From Gyrodactylus bullatarudis (taxonomy: Eukaryota > Platyhelminthes > Monogenea > Gyrodactylidea > Gyrodactylidae): a DNA stretch of 14,372 nucleotides. A model generated the notes under the pieces. The model was not told where the DNA came from. It saw only the letters and a program-made list of their open reading frames with translations, and searched no databases. The DNA is taken from NCBI GenBank assembly GCA_012064415.1, contig SSNU01000283.1:56422-70793 (forward strand), given 5' to 3'. Positions 1 to 8,804 of this stretch are shown one piece after another (the first letter of the stretch is position 1; each line of letters starts with the position of its first letter). A program made the position numbers and the translations under genes.

Positions 1-281
1 TTCAATTGTATGTTGTTATAATGTTGATCGATGAGACTTGTCAACTTTCTCCTTAAAAAATTACTAAAACCATCACCTTTGAAATTAAGTTTCATGAAAA
101 TTCTGGTCTTCTCAACTTCATCTGTGTTTTCAACGACATCTCTATCGACAGGAAGGGCATGAGGCTTCAATTTCGAATTTTTCAATTTTATACAAAAACA
201 CGAGTGATGACAGTACAGATTTTTGGGTGAAGGAGACCTTATTCTGACCAAGTCTAGATAGTAATAAGTTGCTAAATAAAT
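1..281 (-). pseudogene. Possible retroelement fragment (reverse transcriptase/GIY-YIG linker region), off left edge
   Basis: A minus-strand frame stays open from a TAG at 282-284 to the window edge, about 93 codons. Its second half looks like real protein: ...LPVDRDVV..., then KTRIFMKLNFKGDG, then an FLRRKLTSLIDQHYNNIQL-like stretch. The order K-x-(I/V)-F-x-x-L-x-F-x-G-D, R-R-x-L, then an aromatic 'YY' patch resembles the stretch between the reverse transcriptase and the GIY-YIG endonuclease in non-LTR-like elements of arthropods and worms. That resemblance is from memory of the family. No catalytic motif lies inside the window, and the first half (rich in K, S and Y) is unconvincing. It could instead be the last exon of an unrelated gene. 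Positions 285-436 show nothing recognisable. Confidence 0.35.
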
Positions 282-436
282 CTATCTCTACTGGTTATGT
301 CGAAATCGAGGTCAATTTAGTACAATTTATCAGATATTGAAATATAAATTTGGTTAACTCCAGAAAGAAGATTTTATAATTTTAATTTATTAGTTTTTGA
401 AATAGGGATATTATCAAAAACTACATATAGGGGTAG

Positions 437-669
437 GGAATTTATCAAAACCTACATGTATATTTACAAAATTTACATGGTCTATTCCGGTATATTATCA
501 CTTCCTACATGACTAGTTATCACTTTCAAAATGGTATGTTCCATTAATCTACATATAAATTTCATTATCTACATATCCCAAGGTCTTAATTACAAATACT
601 ACATAGATTTATCAAATTCTACATGTTGATTGGTTAATTTTTTCAAGGGCTCAATGTTAATTAGATGCA
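437..669 (+). repeat. Left inverted repeat of the MULE-like element
   Basis: This arm pairs with 1126-1344. Its inner end is a GGGCTCAATG...TTAGATGCA segment at 648-669, and its outer end is GGAATTTATC at 437. It contains seven CTACAT/TTACAT iterations, which may be transposase binding sites (inference). Confidence 0.85.
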
Positions 670-936
670 CTCTTTTACCAGCCATTATTTGATACCTAGT
701 GAACTCTAGATACTCATCTAACGCTGAAATCAAAGATGAATTAGATGCTTATTCTATAAGCATTAAACGTCGATATAAAATTAAAAATTCCACAGCTTAA
801 TTTGTACTGATCCCAAATGTTCGTTCAAAAACTTCATAAACTTGTTTTCAGAAAAACTTTATGAAAAGAAAAGTTATTTCAGATAGAATGAAGATATTCA
901 AAGAAAATGTACCTGGTTTAAGACTGTATAAATTTG

Positions 937-1134
937 ATGAAAAGCCAAGAAGGATTTGATATCAGTTATCAGACAGCTTATAGAAGTTTAAAAAATATCG
1001 AGAGTGATTCTAAAAATTCTGCATTGAACTCATTTTATAGACTTGAAAGTTTCTTCGGATGGAATGTTGCTAATAATCCTGGAACTCATGCAGATATTAA
1101 GATTGAAAAATTTATAATAATAGGATGCATCTAA
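937..1134 (+). pseudogene. MULE transposase remnant (pre-DDE segment)
   Basis: About 60 codons are open between the inverted repeats. The peptide begins near GFDISYQTAYRSLKNIE, reaches NNPGTHADIKIE about 45 residues in, and ends in the right repeat. In MuDR/MULE transposases a 'G-(V/F)-(D/E)-(I/L)-S-Y-x-x-A-(W/Y)-R' helix is followed about 40-50 residues later by 'N-P-G-T/S-x-x-x-(D/I)', just before the DDE domain. Both are present with the right spacing. The catalytic DDE region and the SWIM zinc finger are absent, so this copy cannot make an active transposase. Upstream (about 850-960) another frame is open with K/R-rich residues, suggesting a frameshift before the surviving piece. The first ATG in the frame is at 937. 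Confidence 0.65.
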
Positions 1135-1344
1135 TTAACATTGAGCCCTTGAAAAAATTAACCAATCAACATGTAGAATTTGATAAATCTATGTAGTATT
1201 TGTAATTAAGACCTTGGGATATGTAGATAATGAAATTTATATGTAGATTATGTAATTAATGGAACACACCATTTTAAAAGGGATAATATACCGGAATAGA
1301 CCATGTAAATTTTGTAAATATACATGTAGGTTTTGATAAATTCC
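1126..1344 (-). repeat. Right inverted repeat of the MULE-like element
   Basis: Inverted copy of 437-669. It lacks the left arm's extra CTACAT-containing segment near 502-526 and carries ATTACATA next to its CTACAT unit near 1245. The high identity between arms suggests recent insertion or ongoing sequence exchange between them. Confidence 0.85.
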
Positions 1345-1376
1345 TTTTAAATAATAAATTATTATTATAGAAGAAA

Positions 1377-2705
1377 TTAAATTTTTCCATAAAGTCTAAA
1401 GACCGTTAATCTGTCTGAATCTGGTCTCATTCTATTATTGAAGAGGTTGTAGATTCCAAATATTTTCATATATCTAAAAAGTTGACAGCGAGAATGACTA
1501 ATGTTTTCAGTTAAAATTTCATCGAGTAATTCGAGTAGGCTTTCCGAATTGTTCAACTTTGCTTTAGTAATATGATGAAATATTTTCCCCAGACCATATT
1601 TTGAATAAATTAATTTGTTTGGGTCCGACTCAAAAATACGTTTCAACAGTTTGATAGTACTTGGAAAATACCAGCTGTTTACAGGGATGAGTAGATTGTC
1701 TCTAAGGTATATTAGAAACTCGTCTAGTTGTCTTGAATCTTGGTTTTCCTCAAGGAATTTAATGCAACCTTCTATCGGTGTTATAAGCTTGACATCCTGA
1801 TAAAAAATTGACTTTTTGAGAAAAATTAAACTCTGCGTGAGATATTTTACAATTTCAAAAAATTCTTTGGATTTGATTTTTTTCTCTGAGATGATGTCTA
1901 AAACTTGTATTATATTATCTGAAATCATAAGCTTGACATTGGTTCCGTAATAGTCCAAGTAATGAACTAACTCGGATTCTCCAATAAACTTGTTATTGTA
2001 GAGCAATTTAATAGGATCATAGTAAATAGACTTTATCCCACGATCTTGGTGTATCAGAGAGGATAGGAAGAAGTTAGTATTCAATCTCCATAGAAATCCC
2101 TCCTCATAGTAGACCAAAACATTGATGAGACATTTATCATAGTCCATTTGAAAGTATGACCTTTTATTCAACATTAGGAGATTGCATTGTCGAATAATCT
2201 CAGTTTTGAATTCATCTGAAAGAGATAAACCCTCATCATTTGTACTATCCAAGAGTTTGAGTTGTAAGTATTTGACTTGATCGTGACATTCCTCATGTTT
2301 GTTGTGCAACATTATCGAGTTTATCATGAGTAGAGAGTTTGCTAAATTTGCTCTGACAATATCATCCATATAAATACTTTTTACAGTGTACAATAAAAGT
2401 TTAGCAATATTCCTTTTCCCGTAAAAGTTCCTGTCATAGTTGTACGTTTCCATTAGGGTAATAAGATGGTCAATAGTGAATCTTTCTCGGGAAATGTCAC
2501 TATTGAAAATTAACTGTATCATAAAGTCGATGTCTCCATCGAAGTCTCCAAGAAGCTCCAACTTATTCAGGTATAAATAACTCTCTATTGTATCATGGGC
2601 AATCTCGGGACTATGCTTCATGAATTTGTTGGCTTCATAATTCTTTGAATGATTTATTGCATTTTCCTCAAGTACATAGTCTCGATAGGTCTTTTTGTGT
2701 ACCAT
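1377..2705 (-). CDS. F1: member of an unrecognised tandem protein family
   Basis: This intact, intron-free frame encodes 442 residues; I do not recognise it. I start at the ATG at 2703-2705 rather than the upstream in-frame ATG at 2751-2753, because the former aligns with F2-F4 and gives exactly the length of F4. Blocks shared with its neighbours: residues 7-20 TYRDYVLEENAINH; 67-86, a weaker version of the WRH..QD block; 169-213 with IRQCN, NKRSYF, DKCLIN and LWRLNTN; 326-340 LDEFLIYLRDNLL; and 410-422 RYMKIFGIYNLF, then a basic tail of about 20 residues. It is rich in L, I, N and K, with no signal peptide or membrane helix and predicted mostly helical by eye. A polypyrimidine-AG lies 7 nt before the ATG. 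It is the leftmost of five copies, all in this orientation. A role in scaffolding or binding would be a guess. Confidence 0.8.
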   Translation of the reverse strand: MVHKKTYRDYVLEENAINHSKNYEANKFMKHSPEIAHDTIESYLYLNKLELLGDFDGDIDFMIQLIFNSDISRERFTIDHLITLMETYNYDRNFYGKRNIAKLLLYTVKSIYMDDIVRANLANSLLMINSIMLHNKHEECHDQVKYLQLKLLDSTNDEGLSLSDEFKTEIIRQCNLLMLNKRSYFQMDYDKCLINVLVYYEEGFLWRLNTNFFLSSLIHQDRGIKSIYYDPIKLLYNNKFIGESELVHYLDYYGTNVKLMISDNIIQVLDIISEKKIKSKEFFEIVKYLTQSLIFLKKSIFYQDVKLITPIEGCIKFLEENQDSRQLDEFLIYLRDNLLIPVNSWYFPSTIKLLKRIFESDPNKLIYSKYGLGKIFHHITKAKLNNSESLLELLDEILTENISHSRCQLFRYMKIFGIYNLFNNRMRPDSDRLTVFRLYGKI

Positions 2706-3147
2706 TTTTAATCTAAAAAATAAAAAGTTTAATTGATTTTCAAGATTGTTCAACCAAACTAATCTGAAAAGGTTTTTCTACTAAACATTTAGATCAAGCA
2801 TTCTTTTTCGTGTGACATAGTTAGGAAAGAAATTCTGGGTAAAAACATGTTTATTTATGGCATAATAAGCTTCTTTTACTTGAGTATCAAGATTTTTAGT
2901 TTTATTGAAAGAGTTTTTTTAATTTTCAATTATGATTATTATGTGGTAATTTTTGGATGACCTCAGACTTTTAATTATTTGGATATTTTAAATTAATATC
3001 ATGCAATCAACACTATAGTGATGAATCAACCAATCAGAGTGCAACATAAATTATTTCGGATCATGCAAGCAACCAATCAGAATACAACATATATCACCAT
3101 ACCTTAAACTATGAAATCAATTAAAATTCACATTTTTCTGGGTGGTT
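2706..3147. other. Intergenic spacer between F2 and F1
   Basis: This AT-rich stretch has no convincing reading frame. It should hold the 3' end of F2 and the promoter of F1. The only structure I see is the CCAAT-containing direct repeat at 3021-3091. Confidence 0.5.
3021..3091 (+). promoter_or_regulatory. Direct repeat with two CCAATCAGA boxes
   Basis: Two copies of a roughly 22-nt unit (CAACCAATCAGARTRCAACATA) lie about 42 nt apart, at 3027-3048 and 3070-3091. Each contains CCAATCAG, the canonical NF-Y/CBF binding sequence. They sit about 320-390 nt upstream of the F1 start, just beyond the F2 stop. NF-Y works in either orientation, so a role in F1 transcription is possible but not shown. 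A third CCAATCAGAG occurs at 12801. Confidence 0.35.
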
Positions 3148-4554
3148 TTATTGATATAAACTTTGCAATATCATCAGATGCATTTTCTTCCAAGAAACTT
3201 TTAAATTTTCTACTCTTTCACTTTCCGTCTCAGATGAGAACAGATCAAACTGTTCAGGTTCTATAAATTCATCTTCTATCTTATCCAATTCATTAACGAA
3301 TTGAAGCATGAAGTAGTTTTCAATGCCAAATATTCTAAAGAATCCAATGGTTTTAGACCCCTGATTATCCTGGTCCAGGAGGCATTGGACTAAGTTTACG
3401 AGATCATAGGAACCTGATATGATTGATTCAAAAATTCTCTCACATGTGTATTGATTAAACTTTTCATAAACTAAATAGTGAACATCTTTTTGGTTGATAA
3501 TCTTTGATAGCTGCATCGTTTGGTAGGAGGGATTTTTATTCATAAAAATATCCGAGTCCATGTTATTTTGTAAATCTTTCAAATAGCCATTCAAATCATC
3601 AGAATTTTTGATTAATTTAATGATCACATTTACCGAATTGACCAGAAAATTCCCTTTCTCGACATTCTTTTTCTGGACTAGGGAAGTAATTGAAAAATAT
3701 TTCAAGTTTTTCAATAACTCATCTGTACAGGGACATTGATTCTCGTTCATGATACTGAATATTGTTTCCGTTTCATGTTTTTTCAAGAAATCAGTTCGCA
3801 AATCAAAGTATTTCAAATAATCCAGAAACCCATGATTGCATAGGTAATTTTTTTGATAAAACCTTCTTATATCATTACTGACGAAATATTTCAGTCCAGC
3901 GTCATGTCGATTTAAACAAGAACGAATAATGTTTAGATTTTTCCTCCATAAGATGCCATTTTTCCCTTCAGCTAGACTATTCAATAAGGGCTTATCGCTT
4001 TCCCAAGCAAAGTATGATCTAGATTTCAAGAGAATCATATTGCTCTGTCGTATCAATTCAGTGTTAACAGGATCTCTTCTGAATTCAAAATTGTTATCAT
4101 AGAAATAAGTGGTGATACCCAAGATGATGGACTCACGATTTTCCTGATATTTATTCCGTAATAACAGTAAGAGGAGCATTATGAATGATTTGAAAAGATG
4201 ATACGTTTTTGATAGCAGAGAATGATGGGAGAAATCTTCAAAGATTTGTTCCAAGTTATTTCCACTCAAACTCTTCTCTCTCATATTGAAATTTTCGAGA
4301 ATTGTGATGAAATCTTGCATTTGATAGTTATGCCGCCAACGATTGTATTCATAAAACCTGTCAATAATCAAATCAACATCTTTATCGGATTCGGATAAAA
4401 GTGGAATCAGATCAGTATAACGATAATGACCTGGATCATGGTTATCCCGAGTATTTTGCCTGACTCTGACATTTTTTAAAAGATCATATCGACTGGCATG
4501 GCAATGTACGTTTTCTTCTCTCGAGTAATTCTTATAATTTTGGCAATTCTTCAT
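3148..4554 (-). CDS. F2: member of an unrecognised tandem protein family
   Basis: Intact frame of 468 residues, starting at the ATG at 4552-4554. The N terminus (NYKNYSREENVHCHAS, residues 6-21) aligns with F1. Other family blocks: WRHNYQMQDFITILE at 73-87; LIRQSN at 167-172; KSRSYF at 177-182; DKPLLNSL at 187-194; ILWRKNLNIIRSCL at 201-214; and FFRIFGIENYF at 405-415. Unlike the others it ends in a 53-residue extension, acidic first (EDEFIEPEQFDLFSSETESE) and then mixed. A hydrophobic run at 124-132 (FIMLLLLLL) is too short for a membrane span and falls where F4 also has a hydrophobic helix. A TTTTTTAATCAG acceptor-like sequence ends 6 nt before the ATG, so an intron in the 5' leader or trans-splicing is possible. 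Function unknown. Confidence 0.82.
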   Translation of the reverse strand: MKNCQNYKNYSREENVHCHASRYDLLKNVRVRQNTRDNHDPGHYRYTDLIPLLSESDKDVDLIIDRFYEYNRWRHNYQMQDFITILENFNMREKSLSGNNLEQIFEDFSHHSLLSKTYHLFKSFIMLLLLLLRNKYQENRESIILGITTYFYDNNFEFRRDPVNTELIRQSNMILLKSRSYFAWESDKPLLNSLAEGKNGILWRKNLNIIRSCLNRHDAGLKYFVSNDIRRFYQKNYLCNHGFLDYLKYFDLRTDFLKKHETETIFSIMNENQCPCTDELLKNLKYFSITSLVQKKNVEKGNFLVNSVNVIIKLIKNSDDLNGYLKDLQNNMDSDIFMNKNPSYQTMQLSKIINQKDVHYLVYEKFNQYTCERIFESIISGSYDLVNLVQCLLDQDNQGSKTIGFFRIFGIENYFMLQFVNELDKIEDEFIEPEQFDLFSSETESERVENLKVSWKKMHLMILQSLYQ

Positions 4555-4740
4555 TGAGATCTGATTAAAAAATAATACATTTATTGATGAAATTTCTGCT
4601 TTGTTTACACAAAACTAGTCTTGATCAATATTAAATTATTATTGCATAACATCCTAAAGTAGAGGGACTCTTGATCAGATTTTTTTGTATAAATGTGTAA
4701 TTACTTTCAAGTAGTTAAGTAAGAAAACAATCAAAAGAAA

Positions 4741-5975
4741 TTAACATTTATATTGGAAATAGGTGTTTAACCCGAATAATTTCAAATGATCAATCAATTT
4801 CACTCTAGAGTCTATTGAATTTTCATAAATTTTATCTAAGCAAGCTTTAATCTCTGTTTTTTAATCCTCAGAAATAACTATTAATTGTAAATAGTCCGGG
4901 AATAATTTTGCAATGTTATCGAAAAATACTTGAACATAATTATCTCCATGAATTTCAGTGAATAACTCGAAATTCTCTGGCTTAAAGAAGTATTCCTTTT
5001 GAATTTCCAGATTCAAGTTAGCTTTAAGATATTTCATTAAATATTTCCCTTTTGAGCTGTCTGTCGCTTTGAGAATATATGCCATTTTTAGAATAATCTT
5101 GACCAATTTGTACTGGATAGAGTCATTAAAAAGATGAAAGAGTCGAACCAAACTCAACGGATAGTATAACATGGAATCAAGGAGTCTTTGATCATTTGTC
5201 GAATTCATAAATTATATCACCATTGATAATTTGTAATTAAAATGATCGAGAAGTTGTAGAAATCCCTCATATATACCATCATAAAAATAATTCTTGAATT
5301 TATTATTATAATTACTAATAAACCGGATAAAATTTGAATTATTACGCCATAAAATTGAATTAGTTGAATAAGATATCCTATAAAGTAGAGCACTCTCGTA
5401 TTCATTGATAGATGGAAATCTTGGGTGAAGAAAAGTCAGATTAGCATGTCGAATCATCTGATCTTTCAAGGACAAAAATTCAGGTGTATTTTTCAGGACC
5501 GTAAGCATATTAAACAAAATTTCTGATATACGAGAAGAATGATTGACACTGTGTTGCCTTTTGAACAAATGAGTAAGAATAGTAATTGACTTGAACAAGC
5601 TGTAATCGTAGTTATCCTTATGTCTCATGGCCTCAATAATTTCTAACATATCAATTATCCCTCGTACAATATACAGGCCTTTTACTCTGTAGCAAAAGTG
5701 TGATGATACAAGTAGCTCTTTAAAATCTTGTACTTTTTGTGGATAATCCCAAAAATCTGAGTAATAGATAATACCAACACAAATGTTATGTTCATTATCA
5801 AAATCCATAATTAATGGCAATTTAATCCATTTATTCCAGCTTAAATCATACATGGCGACATCATATGATGTATTTTTTTATAAGTTTCCGATAGGTGCTG
5901 GAAACAATCATAGTTATATGAATGGTTTAGGGAATTTTGATTTGAGATAAAATTTCGATAAGATTCATGTTTCAT
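4741..5975 (-). pseudogene. F3: decayed member of the same protein family
   Basis: The whole family layout is present but broken in three places. The N-terminal part starts at the ATG at 5973-5975 and reads MKHESYRNFISNQNSLNHS, matching the Y-x-x-Y...N...HS patch of F1 and F2. It then reaches a stop near 5842 in its own frame. The rest continues in the next frame from about 5853, with DFW...VQDF, MIRHAN, HPRFPS and ILWRNNSNFIRF, up to an in-frame TAA at 5212-5214. That frame resumes (MNSTNDQRLL..., then MKYLKANL) to a second in-frame TAA at 4861-4863. After it comes the C-terminal box (HLKLFGLNTYFQ) and a final TAA at 4741-4743. Total length is near 411 codons, somewhat short for the family. 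I found no good intron to remove the stops. It could be read as two small genes (5212-5853 and 4861-5208), but the alignment with F1/F2 through both stops argues against that. Confidence 0.75.
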
Positions 5976-6759
5976 CTTTGAAATGAAAAGAAAATTAACT
6001 CTGTTGATTCACAAATACTTAACGAAATTAATTATAGGATAATAAATCAACTAGTGAATAATACTTTGAATTGAATGTCGATCTGAAGCAATAATTGAGA
6101 CTCAAAATTGAAAAATTAAGTCAACGATTTCTTTTCAAAAAAATTGATGTTTAAAACACAAGAATGAATAAATTTTTCAGAATAAAATATGTTTAAATAT
6201 TCTTATGAAAATAATTTAACTCAAAATTTTCATTAGCACTTCAATGTCAATAATATAACTTTTTATTATTCGATGAAAAAACGTTAGGATTCCTAATTTA
6301 AGATCTAATTAAGTAGAGTATGAACTGTATTATCTAAATTTTAGATTCTTAGAATCTGATTCTATAATGTGATAAATTATAACTATCATTGATAATATTC
6401 TTACTTTAAAGTAGTCAAGCGTTGTCTGAATCAAAATGAAATAATGGAAAGACTCTAAGGAGAGGATAATTTTCCACAAAAGTACGCAGGTTATACCGAG
6501 ATAGGATTTCGTATATTACGAATTGTAATCAAGTAAGCCTTCCTGAAATTTAAATTTTCTATAAATTTTCAGAAATATAGATTTTTAAACAAAATGCCTT
6601 TTTTTCACCTATCATTATACATTTGTTAACCAATACTCAAACTAGGAAAATTGTTTTGTTCCATGATGGAATCTGAAATCTTCAATAAAAATTAGTGAAA
6701 GTAGATTTAATTGGAATATAACCAACCCTTTTCCAAAGGTCTTGAAGGTCTGACCGTCA
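5976..6759. other. Gene-free AT-rich spacer
   Basis: No frame here looks coding on either strand. The only structure noticed is a short perfect hairpin (AGATTCTTAGAATCT, 6343-6357). The right end abuts the foldback element at 6760. Confidence 0.5.
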
Positions 6760-6986
6760 GTGTATATGTTGCGTCCCATTTGTGTCGAAAGTCCCATATG
6801 TGTTTAAACTCAAACGGGACGTCCCATTTGTGTCGAAAAATAACAGGGGGTGGGGACACATTTTCCTCTCTGCCCCTTTTCGGGTTTACAAGAAATAAAG
6901 AGAAATTCAGTTTAATAACTTTTTTCCCTTAAACTGCATATTTTCATGCAGCCCTCACTCGAAAGGATATTTAATTCCGCATCAAA
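6760..6986 (+). repeat. Left arm of foldback element 1
   Basis: This arm pairs with 7236-7567. It runs from GTGTATATGTTGCG at the outer end to ATTCCGCATCAAA at the inner end, and lacks the roughly 113-nt segment found in the right arm. Confidence 0.85.
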
Positions 6987-7235
6987 AGTGCTTGATTTGA
7001 AGACTAAATTAAATTGTTTTATTCAATCAAAATATTGTATTGAATTTTATTTACTAAAACTATTAGTGAAAGGCATTTTAAACTGCTGATAACGGTCATT
7101 TTTTCGTATGAACACTGGAATTTTTTTTGTTTTAGAAGTTAAGTATCTTTAAAAAGATTAAATAAAGTGAACTTAAATGAAACAAAGTTATGCTCCATAA
7201 CAAGAAGCCTTAAATCCAATTGAATCCTCAAATTA

Positions 7236-7567
7236 TTTGATGCGGAATTAAATATCCTTTCGAGTGAGGGACTACATGAAAATAGGGAAAAAAGTTATTA
7301 AACTGAATTTCTCTTTATTTCTTGAATTCAAGCACTCAAGATGCTGTACCTGTTTGAAATTCCTTGAATACCTGTAAAGAACATACATATTCATATACCG
7401 TATACTCTCTAAAAATAAACAAAAAAAGAAAATACATGTAAACCCGAAAAGGGGCAGAGAGGAAAATGTGTCCCCACCCCCTGTTATTTTTCGACACAAA
7501 TGGGACGTCCCGTTTGAGTTTAAACACATATGGGACTTTCGACACAAATGGGACGCAACATATACAC
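7236..7567 (-). repeat. Right arm of foldback element 1, with extra segment of about 113 nt
   Basis: Inverted copy of 6760-6986. The extra segment lies between the CGGGTTTACA block and the AGAAATAAAGAG block, which are directly joined in the left arm. It is either an insertion here or a deletion in the left arm. Confidence 0.85.
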
Positions 7568-7688
7568 ATTGAACGTAACACATAAAATTTCTGTAAATTA
7601 GAATCCTTTTACTTTTCCGAAGTTTATAGCAAGAATTTTGAATAACATTGTGGTGATCGCAAAATAACCATTATCAAAAATTTATTTT

Positions 7689-8028
7689 TTACTGCAAAAA
7701 TACACAATTAATCATTATGTTGTGCCTAAAGTGTAACGAATGATGAAAGTGTAACGAAAATATTTTTCCTCTCTGCCCCTTTTTAGGTATATGCCTGTTG
7801 CATATGTTGTGCCTAAAGTGTAACGAAAACCTTAAGTGTAATTAATTACACTTTGGACGACTAAAATGTAATGAAGATAAATTTTTTCATTACACTTTAG
7901 GCAAGTAACTGATACATTTAATTGGCATATACCGAATAAAGGAAGAGAGGTAAAATATCTTCATTACACTTTAGTTGAGCAAACTTTGGACTCTAAAGTG
8001 TAATTAATTACACATTTTTCTGCAGTAA
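7689..8028. mobile_element. Foldback element 2 built from AAAGTGTAA(C/T)GAA motifs
   Basis: This is a diverged inverted repeat of about 340 nt with outermost ends TTACTGCA (7689) and TGCAGTAA (to 8028). About nine copies of a CTAAAGTGTAAYGAA-type unit occur in both orientations: forward at 7727, 7745, 7813, 7832, 7861 and 7993, and inverted near 7848, 7888 and 7962. Inside, 7745-7827 pairs with about 7888-7975, including a GGTATATGCC/GGCATATACC pair. The left half holds the same 20-nt box as foldback element 1 (7764-7783); the right half has a degenerate copy (7934-7955). It ends 57 nt before the integrase start, so it may be a separate nested element or the 5' end of the integrase transposon. 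I found no matching right end downstream of 9514. Confidence 0.7.
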
Positions 8029-8760
8029 TTTCATTGGCCCAAATAGCAATGGGTAAAATAAACACATTCAGACTTCATTTTAGCAATGACAGAGTCAATG
8101 AAAACACGTTTCTACGAGCTTCTTTTATCTCAAGAAAAAAATTGCAACTCTAAAATACTCACAGACGAAATGTACGAGAATCAAATTCGTAAATTAATGG
8201 ATACCACAATCAAATATGCAGAAGAACCTCAAATATACAGACTGAGAAAGAGATAAGGCGTTGAAGTCATAAATCAAAAACAAAGAATCTATTCTAAGGA
8301 CAATGAAGGAATAAAAAAAGGTTATTACGTGAGATACTCAGAGATCTTTGAAATCATCGACCAGTGTCATAAATCAGGGGGCCATAGAGGAATTAAATAC
8401 ACCAAAAAAGAAGTTGACAAATACTTTGTCAATATAAGCCAAGAACAAAAAACCCATTACTTGTCCTTATGTCAAACATGCATAGTGAACCGCCCAAGCA
8501 AGAAGAAAGGAATCGTTGTGAAACCAATTGTCACACAGAAATTTAACTCAAGGTGTCAAGTAGACTTGATTGACTATCAGTCTTCTCCTGATAGAGATTT
8601 TAAATTTTTAATGGTTTATCAAGATCATCTGACGAAATACGTACTCCTTCGTCCCCTTAAAAGCAAATCTGCTGAGAGCATCTACAATGCATTAATAGAG
8701 ATCTTTTATGACTTTGGCCCACCAAGATTGCTTCAGTTTGACAACGGAAGAGAATTCCGA

Positions 8761-8804
8761 CACCAACTTATTGAAGTTGACACACCAACTTATTGAAGAA
8801 ATAT
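8761..8804 (+). repeat. 22-nt tandem duplication causing the integrase frameshift
   Basis: CACCAACTTATTGAAG occurs twice, 22 nt apart (8761 and 8783), separated by TTGACA. Because 22 is not a multiple of three, the second copy moves the reading frame. The protein continues in the next frame directly after the second copy. Confidence 0.85.

Larger units (their letters stand above)
437..1344. mobile_element. MULE-like element with long terminal inverted repeats
   Basis: Positions 437-669 and 1126-1344 are inverted copies of each other. The outer 63 nt or so match perfectly and the inner 100 nt or so nearly perfectly. The arms differ by a segment of about 20 nt present only on the left (near 502-526) and by 8 nt extra on the right arm (near 1250). 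Each arm repeats a C/TTACAT motif at 20-30 nt spacing; left-arm copies start near 452, 473, 505, 549, 569, 599 and 619. An extra copy at 421 suggests the left end may extend to about 411. The interior (670-1125) keeps a transposase remnant. Long inverted repeats plus a MULE-type protein point to a Mutator-like element too short to be autonomous. I could not find an 8-10 bp target duplication. Confidence 0.8.
6760..7567. mobile_element. Foldback element 1 with GTCCCAT motif arms
   Basis: Left arm 6760-6986 and right arm 7236-7567 are inverted copies with near-perfect identity over about 215 nt. The outer part repeats a GTCCCATTTGTGTCGAAA unit (starts at 6773 and 6821, with a variant at 6791) and contains the palindrome GGGACGTCCC (6816-6825). 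Next come a CAGGGGGTGGGG stretch, a pyrimidine-rich box (6861-6880; right copy about 7447-7466) and CGGGTTTACA. The right arm alone has about 113 extra nt at roughly 7326-7438. The left arm alone has a few extra nt near 6931-6942. The roughly 250-nt centre has no gene. No transposase is present, so it is a non-autonomous foldback or MITE-like element. Short peptides encoded by the arms (such as SHLCRK repeats) are by-products of the DNA repeat. Confidence 0.85.

Noticed and set aside
1615..1800. Plus-strand frame of 61 residues
   Set aside because: It is antisense to F1 and shows no independent support.
4861..5208. Independent 115-residue gene
   Set aside because: It lies in the same frame as the upstream part of F3 after a single TAA and aligns with the middle of F1, so it is part of the pseudogene.
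5104..5211. Frame-neutral 108-nt GT-AG intron that would remove the TAA at 5212-5214 in F3
   Set aside because: The donor is weak and the removed residues align with the coding sequence of relatives; it would also leave the second stop and the frameshift.
4741..5975. Altered genetic code with TAA as sense
   Set aside because: The other family genes end properly at TAA or TGA just after the conserved C-terminal region, so TAA acts as a stop here.
6711..6932. 73-residue frame across the left arm of foldback element 1
   Set aside because: Its peptide is the translation of repeated DNA motifs, and the same peptide appears inverted in the right arm; no sign of a gene.
7272..7583. Frames of 103 and 81 residues on the minus strand in the right arm
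   Set aside because: Same by-product of the inverted repeat, and the two overlap in different frames.
7689..8028. CRISPR-like array of AAAGTGTAA units
   Set aside because: Units alternate orientation, spacing is irregular and the context is eukaryotic; it is a foldback element.
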